Assembly: GCA_001630475.1 (NCBI GenBank)
Contig: KV419415.1
Location: 1 to 64,000, forward strand
From: Sistotremastrum niveocremeum HHB9708
Taxonomy: Eukaryota; Basidiomycota; Agaricomycetes; Sistotremastrales; Sistotremastraceae
DNA length: 64,000 bases
Reading direction: 5' to 3'
Under the pieces are notes generated by a model. It had not been told where the DNA came from. It worked only from the letters and a program-made list of their open reading frames with translations, and made no database searches. Below, piece by piece: positions 24,431-36,885 of this stretch. Made by a program: the position numbers and the translations under genes. The first letter of the stretch is position 1. Each line of letters opens with the position of its first letter.

Positions 24431-25080
24431 CATGAATATCACCGGAAACAGTAAGCGGCGTCTATTGTTATCGAGAAAACACTAAAAGAGGCTTTAAACT
24501 CCGCTTCGGGCTTCTCGGGCGACAAACTTGGGAGCCGGGTTTCGCAATTGAGGTTGCAGGATTGATGTTTGGGAGCTTGATAATTGTCCATAGTCTTTTT
24601 TAACCGGTACACGAGTCGCATTATATCAAATCATTAACTGACAACAAATTTTATTGCATCTTTAAGTGATCTTTTTGCATGGAACAGAGCAAAAAGTCGC
24701 AAAATGGGGTCCGGGGCATCGCCCCGGGAGGCGAAAAATTTGGATTTACAGATAGAAAGAGCACAAAAGGGACTAAGATAATCAACATATTTGTTTGGGT
24801 TTTCCTCTTTCGCTCATGGAATTTATTCATCTGATATATTGCTCTTGTGAAGCTTAGTGTGGGCATGTCTCTTTCATTCTCGCCGCTTGCGGCGATTTTT
24901 TTTTCCAAAAAAAATACCTGGAATAGTGTGAAATTCCCCTATAATTTTCAGCATAAACCGAGCAATGCTCATCCATCGAACCGCCAACAACGCTCAATGA
25001 AAGAGACCCACGGCGCCGCGAGGCGCCGGAAGCGCCCGAGCAAGCCGGATTTTCGGAGCTCTCGGACATAACAGCTGCCG
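24430..25080. other. AT-rich block with GC-rich perfect hairpins
   Basis: A compositionally odd block. Three perfect 7-bp GC hairpins stand in AT-rich DNA with homopolymer runs: CCGGGGC-ATC-GCCCCGG (24711-24727), TCGCCGC-TT-GCGGCGA (24880-24895) and CGGCGCC-GCGA-GGCGCCG (25011-25028). This texture is typical of fungal mitochondrial DNA with GC clusters, so a nuclear copy of mtDNA is possible. No gene is seen in it. Confidence 0.4.
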
Positions 25081-25300
25081 TGTCCTGTCGAGGCTCGCGC
25101 CGAGGAAAACACTATGTATGGAAGGAGATCAAGGGTTTTGATTTGATAAATACCATTTACAGGTCTCGATAGCTCTCGCTAATCAGCTCGATAGCATTAA
25201 ATCAATATATTTATCATTTTCTCTCTATTTGTCCTCGCTTCCCTCTTTCCTCTTTTGGGGTTTAATTTTTCCCCTTTCCGCGACCTCCCGATATCGTTAT

Positions 25301-26783
25301 CGAGCCTTGCTTTTCGTAATAATCGTCCTTCATCGATCTAGGATTTCTATTAATCGCTATCTCAGGGAACGGCTCTGTTCGGGGCTGAAGGTGCTCTAGG
25401 CACTCGTAACCACGACCTTACTGAATGTCAGGAGATTTTGGACGTATTCTATACGCACGGAGGACGCCAATTGGACGCTTCGAGGCTCTATGGAAGTGGT
25501 ACCACCGAAGAGGTCTGTCTGTCTCACGCATTCCGGATCTCCGTACTGACCTCTTCACAGTACCTCGGAAAGCTGAACTTGCGCGATTCGATCATTGACA
25601 CGAAGTGGAGATATTTCTTGGTTACATGACTTTGCCTGATCATAAGATTCTCAGGATATTCCCTGAAAAGCCTGGCGATCATTCTCCAGAGAGATTACGG
25701 ACTATATTCCAGTCTTCATTGAAGGCCCTTAACCGCTCGAAGGTCCGGGTTTTCTATCTGCATGCGCCGGATAGAAGCGTTCCGTTTGAAGATACGCTCG
25801 CTGAAGTCGATGCTCTGTATCGGGAAGGTCTTTTGTACGAACGAAATCCTCTCCGCGTTAGTCTCGGCTAATCTCTACCCCCACAGTGAGATCTTTGGGC
25901 TGAGTAATTTTCCCGCTTGGGAGGTAAATTCTCTTCCCTCACTGGTTGAACGTCTTCATTCTCTAAACCGAAATTCCATATCCCTAGGTCGCCGAGATAG
26001 TAGGAATATGCAAAGCACGCGGTTTCGTACTTCCCGGAGTGTACCAAGGGTAATGCGACTTGCCACTTGTGATTATCATTCTTTATTAACAGCGTCTCAG
26101 AATGTACAATGCCATCACTCGGAACATCGAAGCGTAATATTTCCTGCTTCTCCGAGGTCAAATCATTAACCCAGTCTTGATACTTCAGCGAACTGATCCC
26201 CTGCATTCGGAAATTCGGACTTCGTCTGTTCGTCTACAACCCTCTCGCGTACGCTCATCCTCTTTCACCTAATGCAATCATTGATGATTTCCGTTCTCCA
26301 GCGGCGGTTTCTTCGCAGGAAAGCTATCGTCACCAGAAGACTCAGGCCCAACCGGCGGTCGATTCGACTCCAACACCGGTTTCGGAAAACTCTACCGACA
26401 ACGCTACATCAAATCCGCAAACTTCCAAGCTCTAGAATTGATCAAACCAGTCGCAGTACGTTATCCTAGTCCTATTAACCTTTGCTCTGATCTTATAATG
26501 TAATGTCGATAGGAGAAATATAGCCTTCGACTGACAGAAATTGGACTTCGTTGGGTTCAACATCATAGTGCACTCACTCCAGAGGACGGTGTCATCCTCG
26601 GTGCATCATCTTCGACTCAACTGGACCAAAACTGCGCGGACAGGTACGTGTCTCCATCCAACCCGAGAACCGTAGACTGATCGGAAATACAGCGCGAAAG
26701 GTCCACTTCCCGACGAAGTCGTGCAAGTCCTTGACGAGGCGTGGAATCTTTGCAAAGCAGACAGCGTGAATTATTGGCGTTAG
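25301..26783 (+). CDS. Aldo-keto reductase, AKR7/aflatoxin-aldehyde-reductase type
   Basis: NADPH-dependent reduction of aldehydes in a TIM-barrel fold. Ten exons from 25366 (ends 25512, 25604, 25834, 25923, 26049, 26133, 26248, 26455, 26643, 26783; introns 48-64 nt) join in perfect phase to 312 codons plus stop. Catalytic tetrad: Asp and Tyr in QLDASRLYGSGTTEEYLG, Lys in IIDTKIF, His in FYLHAPDR. Other family blocks are FGLSNFPAWEVAEIVG, VYQGMYNAITRN, LFVYNPLAGGFFAG and the C-terminal GVILGASSSTQL. The exon before 25366 probably ends RALLF at 25315 (50-nt intron 25316-25365), giving ALLFGTALFGAEGALG as expected, but no in-frame ATG was found, so the 5' end is unresolved. Otherwise intact. 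Confidence 0.85.
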
Positions 26784-27557
26784 ATAGGCACTGCAGGAAA
26801 CAAACTGCATGATCACCGTTATTTTGTCGGTGTTAGTTTTGGTCGATAGGCGTTTAGCGATGGATTAAGTACCTTGAAATCTTCATATTCGTCCGAAATC
26901 ATTCGCCTTCACAACGCGCTGCATCTCCCGCTCAATTAGAATATATTCAACGAACGAGGATCCCATAGATAATAATCTACAATAGAGCCATGGAGATGTG
27001 TATGCGCCATGAATTAACGATTTATTGCTAACGAAGACATCCGACGCCATTCAACGTCTTACGCAAAATGTGTAGATAAATGACTTGAATACCATGCAAG
27101 AGCAAAACTTCAACCGCGACGAGACGAGAAAACTGAAAGAAAGGAAGTGGGAAGAAACGACGATCATCGACCGAGCAATCGACAGCCTGAACGGCGAACG
27201 GCGAACCTGCAGAAAACACTGAGTCTGAGTCACTGATAAGCGATCGATGACGATGATGAACATCGCAGTCCGATTCCAGTCCGACAAATGTCAATGTAGA
27301 TAAAAAACTACAAGTAAAGAAAGGAAACATTGTTCAATGTATGAAGTGTGGAATGGAGAATGAGAATGAGAATGAAGAGAAAAATGAATGGAATAAATGA
27401 ATGGTATCGCGAATTGTAATGCTGCGACTAGCGCTCAGGCACGTAATGACATGACATGACGTCGTCATGGCCCCCGGCCCAGAGGGCAAAAGACAAGGGA
27501 CAAGAAATAAGGGAAGAGATTAAACAGTGTAGTCGGAATGTACGACCAAGTCCATGA
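26784..27557. other. Convergent 3' intergenic region
   Basis: Two genes end facing each other here. It holds purine-rich DNA (GAATGAGAATGAGAATGAAG near 27360) and no gene that I can support. Confidence 0.5.
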
Positions 27558-30048
27558 TTAACAACCACCGTCCCACTGCATCACACATCAGACAATCATC
27601 GACGATGAAAGACGAAAGAGACGCACTGCAGAGTTTTTCGGGAATGTCAAGTTCGCGCTGGCCCACGTCGTTAAATTAGCATCTGGAGCGGATGCATTAG
27701 ACGGGATCAGAGGAGAGGAAGACGTGACGTACTTGAATAAGCAACCAGATGATCCTGAATATATTGCGCCGTCGGCCGTGTCGGGGGATCGCACCCAACG
27801 TTCGTCTGACCCTCACGCTGATATACTCGCACGTAGTCCACAAGGAACTGTGCAGGGAAGTATAGCGTATCCAGATTGATAGTCTGGAAATTCGGCGAGA
27901 TGGCCAAGTTCAGGACGATACTCTGCAGACAACAGTTAACAGTCAGACAAGGAGAGGAAGCAAACGATCAGACGCACCATAGGCTCCTCCGATATCAGAC
28001 GGTTGCTAATCCCCGTAAGATCATCTCCAACCATCGATGAAGCATCGACATGCAATGTCTCTCCTCCATCCACCTGCCACGTAATATACCCATCCTGTCG
28101 ATTATTCGGATCCGTCCAATACTCGAAGCCGAACGTGGCAAATTCAGCGCCTGTGCCATGGAAGACACGCGCAGGAAGATCGGTGAGTGCTGAGATGGCC
28201 TGTTGGACGGCGGAACCACTGAAGAGGATGTCAGATCGGACAGGAAGGGAAAAGAAGGAGACGCACTTGTAGGAATTCATCTGGGTGATGGTAGTATCGT
28301 TGATGCTCACGCCGGCGTAATTGGGTTGATAGTTGGCGTTGAACGGAGCCATCTGCACCGACTGCGACACCTTTCCACCCGGTCCCAACTTGTTCTTCTG
28401 CGCCTCTAAGATATCAATCTCGGGCGCTCCACGACCAACGGAGACATCAGGACCAGGATGATCTTCACCAGGACATGTACACGCTCTGGTCATCGCAATG
28501 AGATCAAAAAGTCATGATCGAGGACAGACGACACTCACGAAAGTTTCTGACCACTCAGATACGATAGCTTGAAGTCATACTTGGATCTCGACGCAGCCGA
28601 AAAGTTGGCCGCAGGCGGACTGACACCATCATGCTCCGTCTGATTCGGATACGTCCCAATATCACACGAGTCATACGAATAAGGCCACGTCCCATCCGTC
28701 GTCGCACCATACCCCGGTCTACCCAAATTCCCCATCGTCCACGCACCAGGCCAATATCCCTGCGCATCCGAATCGGCACCAGGTAGCGATAGGGACACCT
28801 CAATGTATCCATTCGTGAAGCAGAACTTATTCCATGACTGGAGCATGCCGCTGCGATATGTTTGATTGAAGGTCTGAACTTCCGCAAGAGTGATGACGAG
28901 TTGGCCTTGGTCGTTGGTGGTCACTTGACCAGGGTCGTACCATTCGAGATCGCCCGTTGCCCAATACCATAGATCGACGGCTTCCCAGTAGGGATCGTCG
29001 CCCGGGTAGAAGGTACGATTGGGAGTGTTGAATTCGTCCGAAAAGACGAGTTCGTATGCCTGGCCGTCAAAGCCTGTTCGTGTAAAGGCGGTGGAAGGAG
29101 TGTCGGGGTCAATGAGGGCGGGCATATTGGGTCTTCGAACCGCAGTCAGATGAGATTCTGGAATGAGAAGAAGCTAGGAAGAACTCACAAGTCTGGGAAC
29201 TGGCCGGTCGCGTTGATCTGAACATTCCCGTCTATTTTTAGTGCAACAACGTTCCGTCGGTAAAATGCAAGTATAGGATAGAGGGCGAAGAGACAGAAGA
29301 GGGCGGCGACGAGGATGATGATGGTTGTGATATTGATGAGACCCCGCAGGTTGAATCCCCATAATATCGCCCGATCCCTCTTTTCGTCCGCCATGAGATC
29401 ATCTTTCGGATCGTCGGTGTCGAATTCGGGATCATAGGCGTATGCGACGAGGCCCGCCTGGCCCTTGGATGGATGTGAGTTGATGGGATATTTTGAGTCT
29501 TCGGATAATGAAAAGAGGGAAGCGTCGGATGTGGAATGAATGGAATATCGCGAAAAGCGATTATCTGGCGGAGGAAGTGGAGGGGCGGGGTCGGTCGAGA
29601 TGCGCCACAAGACCATTGAGCCTCGCTGTCCGGACTGTGAGTTCATGAGCGCCTGCGACTCCTCTGAGGCAACACGAGGAAGGTGTATCGAGCCTCGCCG
29701 TGAGCGTGGTAGTGACCCTGACGGTGCAGCTCTAGGATTGAGAGGAGACGGAATATATGATGAAGATTGTCGAGACGACGACGACGCATGGCCGTGCGGC
29801 GACATCATGACTGGCGAGGGCTGCTCATGGGCGGGGGATGTTTGGTGAAGGAGCGGATGATGGGGGTCGGGAGTAGGAGGAGTTCTTGGGGTATAGTCGA
29901 AGTCGGACGTCGTGTGGCCAGCCATTGAGAGCGAGTCGCGTTCGTGGTTCAAGGATCGGGAGCTCTGTGGTGATGTTGACAGCGGTGGCGACGATGCCAT
30001 CACAGTCGGCGACGACGACGACGACGGGGGAAAATAGCGAGGGAGCAA
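27558..30048 (-). CDS. KRE6: KRE6/SKN1-like beta-glucan synthesis protein (GH16)
   Basis: Type II membrane glycoprotein of the secretory pathway needed for beta-1,6-glucan assembly in the cell wall. Seven exons (30048-29189, 29132-28539, 28485-28267, 28218-27978, 27922-27733, 27682-27627, 27575-27558) give 725 aa. Order: Ser/Pro-rich cytosolic tail (1-230), a transmembrane segment near 245-265 (TTIIILVAALFCLFALYPIL), then the lumenal glucanase-like domain: LIDPDTP, FSDEFN, YWPGAWTMGNLGRPGYGA, CTCPGEDHPGP, and the acidic active-site motif GAPEIDILEAQ. The end TTWASANLTFPKNSAWDGGC is diagnostic for this family. All splice phases close and it looks whole. The last coding exon is only 18 nt. Whether it is KRE6 or its paralog SKN1 cannot be told. 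Confidence 0.93.
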
Positions 30049-31136
30049 TCGTTGGATTTTTACAACTCCGCCGGTCGGCGCCGAACTCTACAAAAACGGC
30101 TTCACTCGTTGCTACCGCCCACAGCTCTTTGATAGCCTTGGCTGCGTCTCAGATCAGCCAATAAAACACGTATACTCTCGCGGATCTGCACGCTCTCTTC
30201 GCTCTCCTTTCCAGCACACCGGGCAGGCTCTCGAAGTTGCCGAAGAGATGCCGCCGTCTCGTCGTCTGACCGCACCCCCGAAAACAAAATCGCCAGGGAA
30301 ACCCGACCCTTGAAAAAGGGCAAATATCCCCACGCGCCTCCATAACTCCGTCCGTGGAACCGCCAATGAAAGCCGTGCCGTCTCCCGCCGAGCCCTTACA
30401 CGATCGAGATTACGTCATAAAAGCTCGCCATTTCCTCCACTTTCATCCTCACCTCGTCATCGATGAATCCGAGCACGGCCTTATCTCTCTCATCGTCTAT
30501 CCGTTCAGTTCAAGAACATCCTCTGAACCTTCCAAATACATCCGGCTTCGATATCTCCGGCCACGACATTGACAGCGAAAAAGACCGCGGAACGTGAAAC
30601 CCATGAGGCCGCAATCAGCCAACTGATCCGATGCCGAAAAGCCCTTAATCAAACGTCTTGTCAGGCGTGTTCTTGTTCTCTGATGAATGTGGGGCATCTT
30701 TCGTCCACAGTGGATATTTCATGCGTTTGAGGCGAGGTCAGCAGTTGCCAGAACTCTCTCAATTGCTATACAGTCCCAATATTCGAAGAAATACTGGTAA
30801 AACTGGGCATGCTGCGCACCGGACCGCTATTTCTCATGACATTCTGGGCTTTTGAACTCGTGTTTCCACTGTTGTTCGACTAGAACATGCAATTAAAATG
30901 TTCGACGATGGCTTCGCTACGGTCTCGCTCGTAGAATGAGACCTACAGGCGTCCAGACAAAAATCCAGGGGCCGTGGAGCGCGATCTACCTCCGCCAATA
31001 ACCTCCGACAAAATGTTCGACAAGATATCCATGGATATTCGATCCTTCTTGATATATTCCTGAGCTGAAATCATACGATGAGAATCGAAATTGCGTCACA
31101 AACATTTACTTACCAATCGCATCACGAAGACCTCGT
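30049..31136. other. Divergence/intergenic region, nothing recognised
   Basis: Contains the upstream region of the KRE6-like gene (rich in CGACGACGAC just inside the start) and the 3' flank of the next F-box gene. No credible frame. Confidence 0.5.
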
Positions 31137-32866
31137 TCAAATCGGCTTGTCAGAAATCTCAACCTCGTCAACGAATTTCTCAACCCCTTCCAAATCCGCT
31201 CTGTCGTGAATCTTCAAAATATTGAGACGTGCACCTCTCCTATCACGATCCTGAAGCAAGTCTCGCACCGCGTAAAACTCTTTGAGAAACACGACTTCGG
31301 TAAGGTTGAGTTCGCGAAGTGAGGGGCAGAGGAGTTTCTCGGGATATCGAAGTGCGTATAGCGCACCGTGTAGCTCTGCAATGCTACTGTGCAACCCCAA
31401 CACCTTCAACTGAGTCCAAGAGCCGAGGATTCTCATCCATTCTTTCGAACTCGGTAATTTTGAGGCAGCGACATCGAGAACAACCAACCGAGAAAGAGAA
31501 TATTTCATGAGCTCGGATAAGACGTGGCCTGCCGTGCGGCCTTTGAAAGGGCCTTGGAGATCTATCTCGTGACGTTCATCAACGGAATGCAATAAGATAT
31601 TCATAGTTACGGTCTCTTGTCGAATGTAAAGATGATAAGACATCCCAAAGCCGGGCTCAATAGCTTCAGAGATCTCTCGACTGGGCCTTGATCATTTTCT
31701 TCCAAGGTCGACGAGTGAGTCCCGGTGAGATCACTCCCGATCCACTTCAACAGAGTGTTGGAAGGATAGAGAAGATTGTCGAATGACAAACAGGAAAGGG
31801 GGTAGAGGGCAAGACACTGGATCTGAAAGGTGTCCACACATGAAGGCACGGTTACTGGCATGCAGTCGTCTATGAACTGCCGTTCGCAAGAGCTGACATG
31901 CAGAATCAAGGTTTTCAGTAACGGCATACATTCCAGCATCCTTCCCATTCCCTTGTGAACATCCATTGTCCAATCAATACCCAAAATCTCTAATTTCCGG
32001 ATATTTGGAAAGGAACAACGTCTTATAGGCGATAATAGCGTCTCGTATAAGACCAGATGCCGGCAGCGAGAGAACACCATGAAATATCTTTCACTGGAAC
32101 TGATTGATCCTCTCAGGGTGATCTGCGCTAGTTTCGGGAACAGCCTAAAACACAAATTGCGACGTCCACCAGTGTTTCCGAGGCCCGTAATAATGTCGAG
32201 GTTCGTAACCCGCTCAGCTTCTCCTTTAAGAGGCCCCAATCGATCGTACAGATACGAAAGCTGTGAAGTGGATTCATAATCAAGCCCAATGTGAAGCTCG
32301 CACTTCGAACTGCGTTTCAGTGCTAGCTTTATAAATCGAACGGGCCAATTCAGCCAAATGCAATTCCAGAGTTTGGGAGTTCTGCAAGCTACGCTTCTCC
32401 AGCGAGAGCATCTACCCATCATGCATCAGTGGGAGGTATAGAAGCATCGAGATCAATAATTGACATACATAGACAGAAAGTAAAGGCAAATTTTGGGCGA
32501 TTGTCTCTGAATCCAAGGCTCGAGATCCAAAGGGCCAGTCAATATCAAAATTTTCCCGAGAAGTTCATCCGATAGCCTGTTGCACGGCGATCTAGAGTTG
32601 AGGATACGGTTCGTCATTGTCACAGATTGCATGAGGCGGTCCCTCATGATCCATATTTCTTCAGTGTTCATTCCAGCTACCGAACTGGAGACGAATGTAG
32701 TGGGACCTTCGAGAATTCGTGAAGAATTAGACGGCATGCCATGACACGGATTGAATGGGGACTTGCTGATATATATCTGCAATCTCTGTTCATTCCCTCC
32801 GCGTCCTTTGTTGCTATTATTCGCCAAAGGCGCAGCGGTTCGCGCCTGCACGGTCTGAGCTGACAC
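31137..32866 (-). CDS. F-box/LRR-like protein
   Basis: Putative SCF ubiquitin-ligase specificity subunit. Exon 1 (32866-32469) has the F-box (NRLSDELLGKILIL). A 57-nt intron (32468-32412) leads to ICSRWRSVACRTPKLWNCIWLNWP. The C-terminal LRR-like end, LLCPSLRELNLTEVVFLKEF, matches the other F-box genes. The frame changes between about 31676 and 31735: a 59-nt intron (GTGATC...TCGAG) would close it to 537 aa, but both splice sites are poor, so a one-base frameshift is an alternative and the gene may be damaged. It starts with a low-complexity N-terminus of about 85 residues. Confidence 0.7.
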
Positions 32867-33244
32867 AGCAGAGGATCTGTTGTCGAGATAATTTAGAGCG
32901 GGACCATCGAGATACCACGATGAGCTTACTGTTTGTTGGATGCCGCCATGTCACTCGTTTAGACCAATGAGAGATATTTCTAGCAGACGACTTCAATTGG
33001 CTTTGGAGAACTTAATAAGCGCCCGAACATTCGGCAATCAAAGTCACGAGTCAGCGGATGCTATTCGTCGCTTACGACCTTCAATTCTCGTACGCAGCCA
33101 AGAGACAATCATGTACGACAGAAAGAAATGAATATTGGCCAGACGGTCAGCCTGCAAGTACATATTTTTGGAAAACCAAACAACTCAGAGAATGTACGAG
33201 TACGAGTACGAAGGGCGAAGCATAGTAGAAAGATCAGATGTACG
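32867..33244. other. Short intergenic region
   Basis: Separates the F-box start from the protease stop; nothing recognised. Confidence 0.5.
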
Positions 33245-34777
33245 TCAAGCCTGAGCAGCAATCGCAAAGCCAATTTGCCCAGCACCGTAATCAAAGACAG
33301 TGAAATACTTCCTCAAGAAGACACTCCCTAAACTCAGTCGTCAACTAACGTTTAACTTAAAGCCGCCGAATAACTTACCTAGTACCCAAAATTGTTCGAC
33401 TTCGGAGTCGAAGCTCTGGAAAGAGCTGATACATTGTTGTTGGACTCGCAAGATATAGTCTTCGCTTGTAAGGCTATATTCTCTCCCACCAAGTGTGAAA
33501 GCAATGTCGGGAAGTGAAGGAACGGTATCGCATTCTATCAGGAAAGAAGATGAGTAATTCGATGCGGAGGAGATAGTAACACGATGCCGTACCGACAGTA
33601 TATTGACCAGTCCACGAAGGCTGCGCACCGATCCTGAATGCACGATGAGATCATGAGACTATGTCGACGATCGCAACACTTACTGGGCATTGATCAATTC
33701 GGCCACGTCGGAAGGGATACCGAGAAGAGAGTATCCAGTATCGATCACAGCTCCCGTATTCTCAAGCTCAAGCACGTCGTCTCCGAATCGTACCGAGTCC
33801 AAGCCAACTTCCCAATGACCAGAACGTCGAATCGGCACATAGTGGATTTCGCCTTTATAATGACCCTTGTCGATTCCGCCGAATACGGCTTCGCCAGCAT
33901 CTTCTTCGGAAGATCCGACGCGGAAAGAGAAGATGGGTTCATCCAACAGCCCGCGCTCGACCATGTTGATGAATGGCGGGACGATATTATTGACCGAAGT
34001 TGTATCGAATCCAAGACCGAGGATGCCGTCAAATCTGAGCCCATGAATTAAGACCTCAACCAACACGGATCTCGAAAGGAAGACGCACTTGGAGAAAGCC
34101 CATCCCAATCCAGGTTCTACGAGAGCTTCGCCGAAGTCTTGAGAATTGATTGTCAAGTCACCGATAGAGAGGACATCCTGAGAAATAATGCCGCTTATTG
34201 CACCAGAGTCGTAGTAGATTTCAAATTCAGATCCATTCTTCTTAAAAGTAGACGATGCAGTCGAATCGTATTTCTTATGGAGGTAGCATGCGATGGAATT
34301 GCACGATGTGCTCGGAACCCAGAAATTACTTGACCTGTTATGACACGCGATGAGAACAGTCACAGGAAAGAATCTGTAAATACTGACCCGGTATCGAGGA
34401 CGACATTGAAATATTGTTTGGGAGTACCCAAAGATACCTCGGTGAAATATTGAGAGTTCAAGAAATCTGAGCATCGGTTAGTTGACACCTGTGAACAACG
34501 TTTTCCATGCTTCGCAGCACTCACTGATCAAAGGGACTGGATGACCGCCTTGGATACGTTCGCTCGTCATCCCAAGCCCGCACCCTTCAACGTCGACTGG
34601 TGCTTCGTGGAGAGATACCTGTTCCCGGGCCTGACTCCTGAACTCGTCGTTAGCCATGTCATCGAGCACCATCGGCATCTTCTGCAGCTTCAGTCTCTGC
34701 ACGCCTCCATATCCATTCGCAGATTGCGCGACAGCTCCTAGGAAGAACGCAAGAAATAACGAGACTGATGAAGGCAT
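33245..34777 (-). CDS. Pepsin-type aspartic protease, PEP4/saccharopepsin-like
   Basis: Endopeptidase of family A1, most like the vacuolar proteinase A group. Seven exons (34777-34525, 34466-34388, 34334-34089, 34034-33684, 33633-33593, 33534-33379, 33327-33245) give 402 aa, the usual length. Signal peptide 1-18, then a propeptide containing VQRLKLQKMP. Mature blocks: FTEVSLGTPKQYFNVVLDTG/SSNFWVPS (first active Asp), FDGILGLGFDT, EDAGEAVFGGID, AVIDTGYSLLGIP (second active Asp), FWVLGSVFLRKYFTVFDYG. Two oddities: the flap reads YYDSGAISG where YGSGSxSG is usual (Gly to Asp), and the second motif is DTGYS rather than DTGTS. It is complete and probably translated, but may be a divergent paralog with altered activity. 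Confidence 0.92.
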
Positions 34778-35351
34778 GGCTCGTCGAGAGAACGCCAGAG
34801 GCTGACGCGCCCCTAGCCTCCTTTCTTGACTCCTGGAAGCTGCGCTTCGATTACGAAACTTCTACTGATTCCGTGATTGAGCGCCCAACAATTTTCGTGT
34901 TGATTGTTTTTCATTCGCCATGTTGACGAACGAAACGGCCAATGGTGTTTGAAAGTCTTCGTTAGGTAGGACGCCAGGTTAGATCGTGAAAGAAGGATGC
35001 TATAGCAGCTAGCGCGAGCCGAACTGGGCCGAACTGCAAGCCGACAGCGTGACGATCACTCAGTGACAGGCACAACGGAGATACTGTATTCGAGTCCCGA
35101 GCTTTCACTCTCGGTGTCGCACTATCATCGCTGGAGGAATGATACGAGATGCTATTGATTCGTAGTGATCATGATATAAGTACAGTGAAATTTCCGGAGA
35201 CTTGGAAAATCATTTCAATAGTAATTGGAAGAGCCAAGTCACAAAAAAGGCCTCGAAGACTCGAAGAGCTTGTCGAAAAAGGCATTTTGTATCCGCGGGA
35301 GCTTCAAAAACTCGACTGAGGAGTTATGGAATCCGCAAATAAGAGATACGG
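34778..35351. other. Intergenic
   Basis: Protease promoter and the 3' flank of copy B; nothing else recognised. Confidence 0.5.
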
Positions 35352-36006
35352 TCACGGCTCAATAGTAATCGTAGTGTTTAGGAAGCGAACTAAAGTTTCG
35401 TGTTGGGCCTTCCGTCACTTGATTGAGCGATTCAAGAAGGATACAGAAGAAATACTTACACCAATGGCTGAAGTGATAGCAGCGGTGAAGGTGAAGGCGG
35501 TCGGTTGACTGATCACGAACACTGTTGGATCAATGAATATTTGCATGGAGAAACTTCCGCCTCCCTGACATCATTATATCTCAATAATTGAATGCTCAGT
35601 ATGCGCGAATGATATGATCACTTACAGTCCTCGACTCTCCGATGGACGGAAGGTCAATAGATCCGCTGACAATGCTCCCGATGAACTCAGGATCTTGATG
35701 AGGGATGCCGGGAAACTCCCAGCCAAGTACGATGGAATAATCGTCCCTATTTCTACGTGAGCTTTGTTCGATGTCCGTCTTTCATGTATCGTTAAAGAAC
35801 TCACCAGTTCTGAATGTCTGGGGGTGGAGATTGTCTCAGGAAATGACTCACAGAATATTGAAGGACTTACAGGGCGCCGTTTGCCAGGTTAGGCCGTAAT
35901 TATATCCCACTTTAGCCCAGTGTCCAGTCTGTGAAGCGACTGAGGTGATGTAGGCCGAAGCCATCATCGAGCTGGCGAGGACACAGGTGAAAAGAGAGAA
36001 TAGCAT
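35352..36006 (-). CDS. NIS1-like small secreted protein, copy B
   Basis: Five exons (36006-35871, 35817-35805, 35746-35626, 35564-35460, 35408-35352) give 143 aa, with the 13-nt microexon and the 105-nt exon kept. Signal peptide is about residues 1-18 (MLFSLFTCVLASSMMASA). Family blocks: YITSVASQTGHWAKVGYNYG, WDDYSIVLGWE, GSIVSGSIDLPSIGE, GGGSFSMQIFIDP, FTAAITSAIG and the end ETLVRFLNTTITIEP. An upstream in-frame ATG would add 13 residues ahead of the signal peptide, so the later ATG at 36006 is preferred. The intron-2 acceptor is the second of two AGs (AAATAG); using it restores the conserved Trp. Putatively secreted effector-like protein; activity unknown. Confidence 0.78.
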
Positions 36007-36072
36007 TTCAAGCGGTGAATATGTTGCGTGAACAAGGGAGACCAAATCGCAGGGATCGCTTCGTAGACAAGT

Positions 36073-36078
36073 CTTATA
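36073..36078 (-). promoter_or_regulatory. TATA-like box of copy B
   Basis: TATAAG on the minus strand about 70 bp upstream of the ATG at 36006. Confidence 0.5.
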
Positions 36079-36885
36079 TGTCGCATTGAAAGCTCAGTCT
36101 GAGGGCGCTCCGACCATGACACAGGTAGATAATCACGAGATCGACGGAAACGAACCATTGAATTGTAAAGTAATCACAGTGCTGAATATGAATGAGATTC
36201 TATGCCAAGGGATTGGAATGTCACGTCGTAGAGCTCGTCCTGTGGATTCCATGACATGACGGCTTGATAGACATAACGAAGGCCCCCGCGTGTCATGGAG
36301 CTCTCGGGCCGAAGACCAGACGACATCTCCGATTGGACGACGTGGAAATAAATGAGTCTCCGGAACAATAAGCGCCATTGACGAAATTGCTGTTATAGGA
36401 GTCAGGCAAGCAAGATCGTCGTAGTACATCCATGCTCAGCCTTCAAAGCTTGAGGGGTAAAGTTCACTCTAGTGAAAATGAGCGCTATCACCAGTATCGG
36501 AGGTACAGGTCGTCGGAAAGAGGTGTGTGATATTTGAGAGTATCAGGTCATCGGGATGCTGAGGCTACAAAAACGTTGCTCTGGTTCGCGGCGTCGGCGC
36601 TCTGATTGATCTTCCGCAACTTGCCGGAAGCTTCGATGCACATGAAATGACGACGCCGCCCACCAACCAATTTGGAATCAAGAGCAATATACAGTAGAGT
36701 TCACACAAAAATTGGTGACCCCACAAATATAGACCAATCATAGGAAACTAATACGTTGCTTGGTAGAACGTAGTATATTCATCTAGTAATAGGAGGCCAA
36801 GAAAAATGACGACCTAATGCCTAGTAAACTTCGAGTCTCGTCTTCGATTGTGTATTGTTCGGCATGACCCTCTGATTCGCCTGAC
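36079..36885. other. Intergenic
   Basis: Only short minus-strand frames, none with family features; it separates copies B and C. Confidence 0.45.

Noticed and set aside
29540-29848. Plus-strand frame of 102 codons
   Set aside because: Opposite the first exon of the KRE6-like gene.
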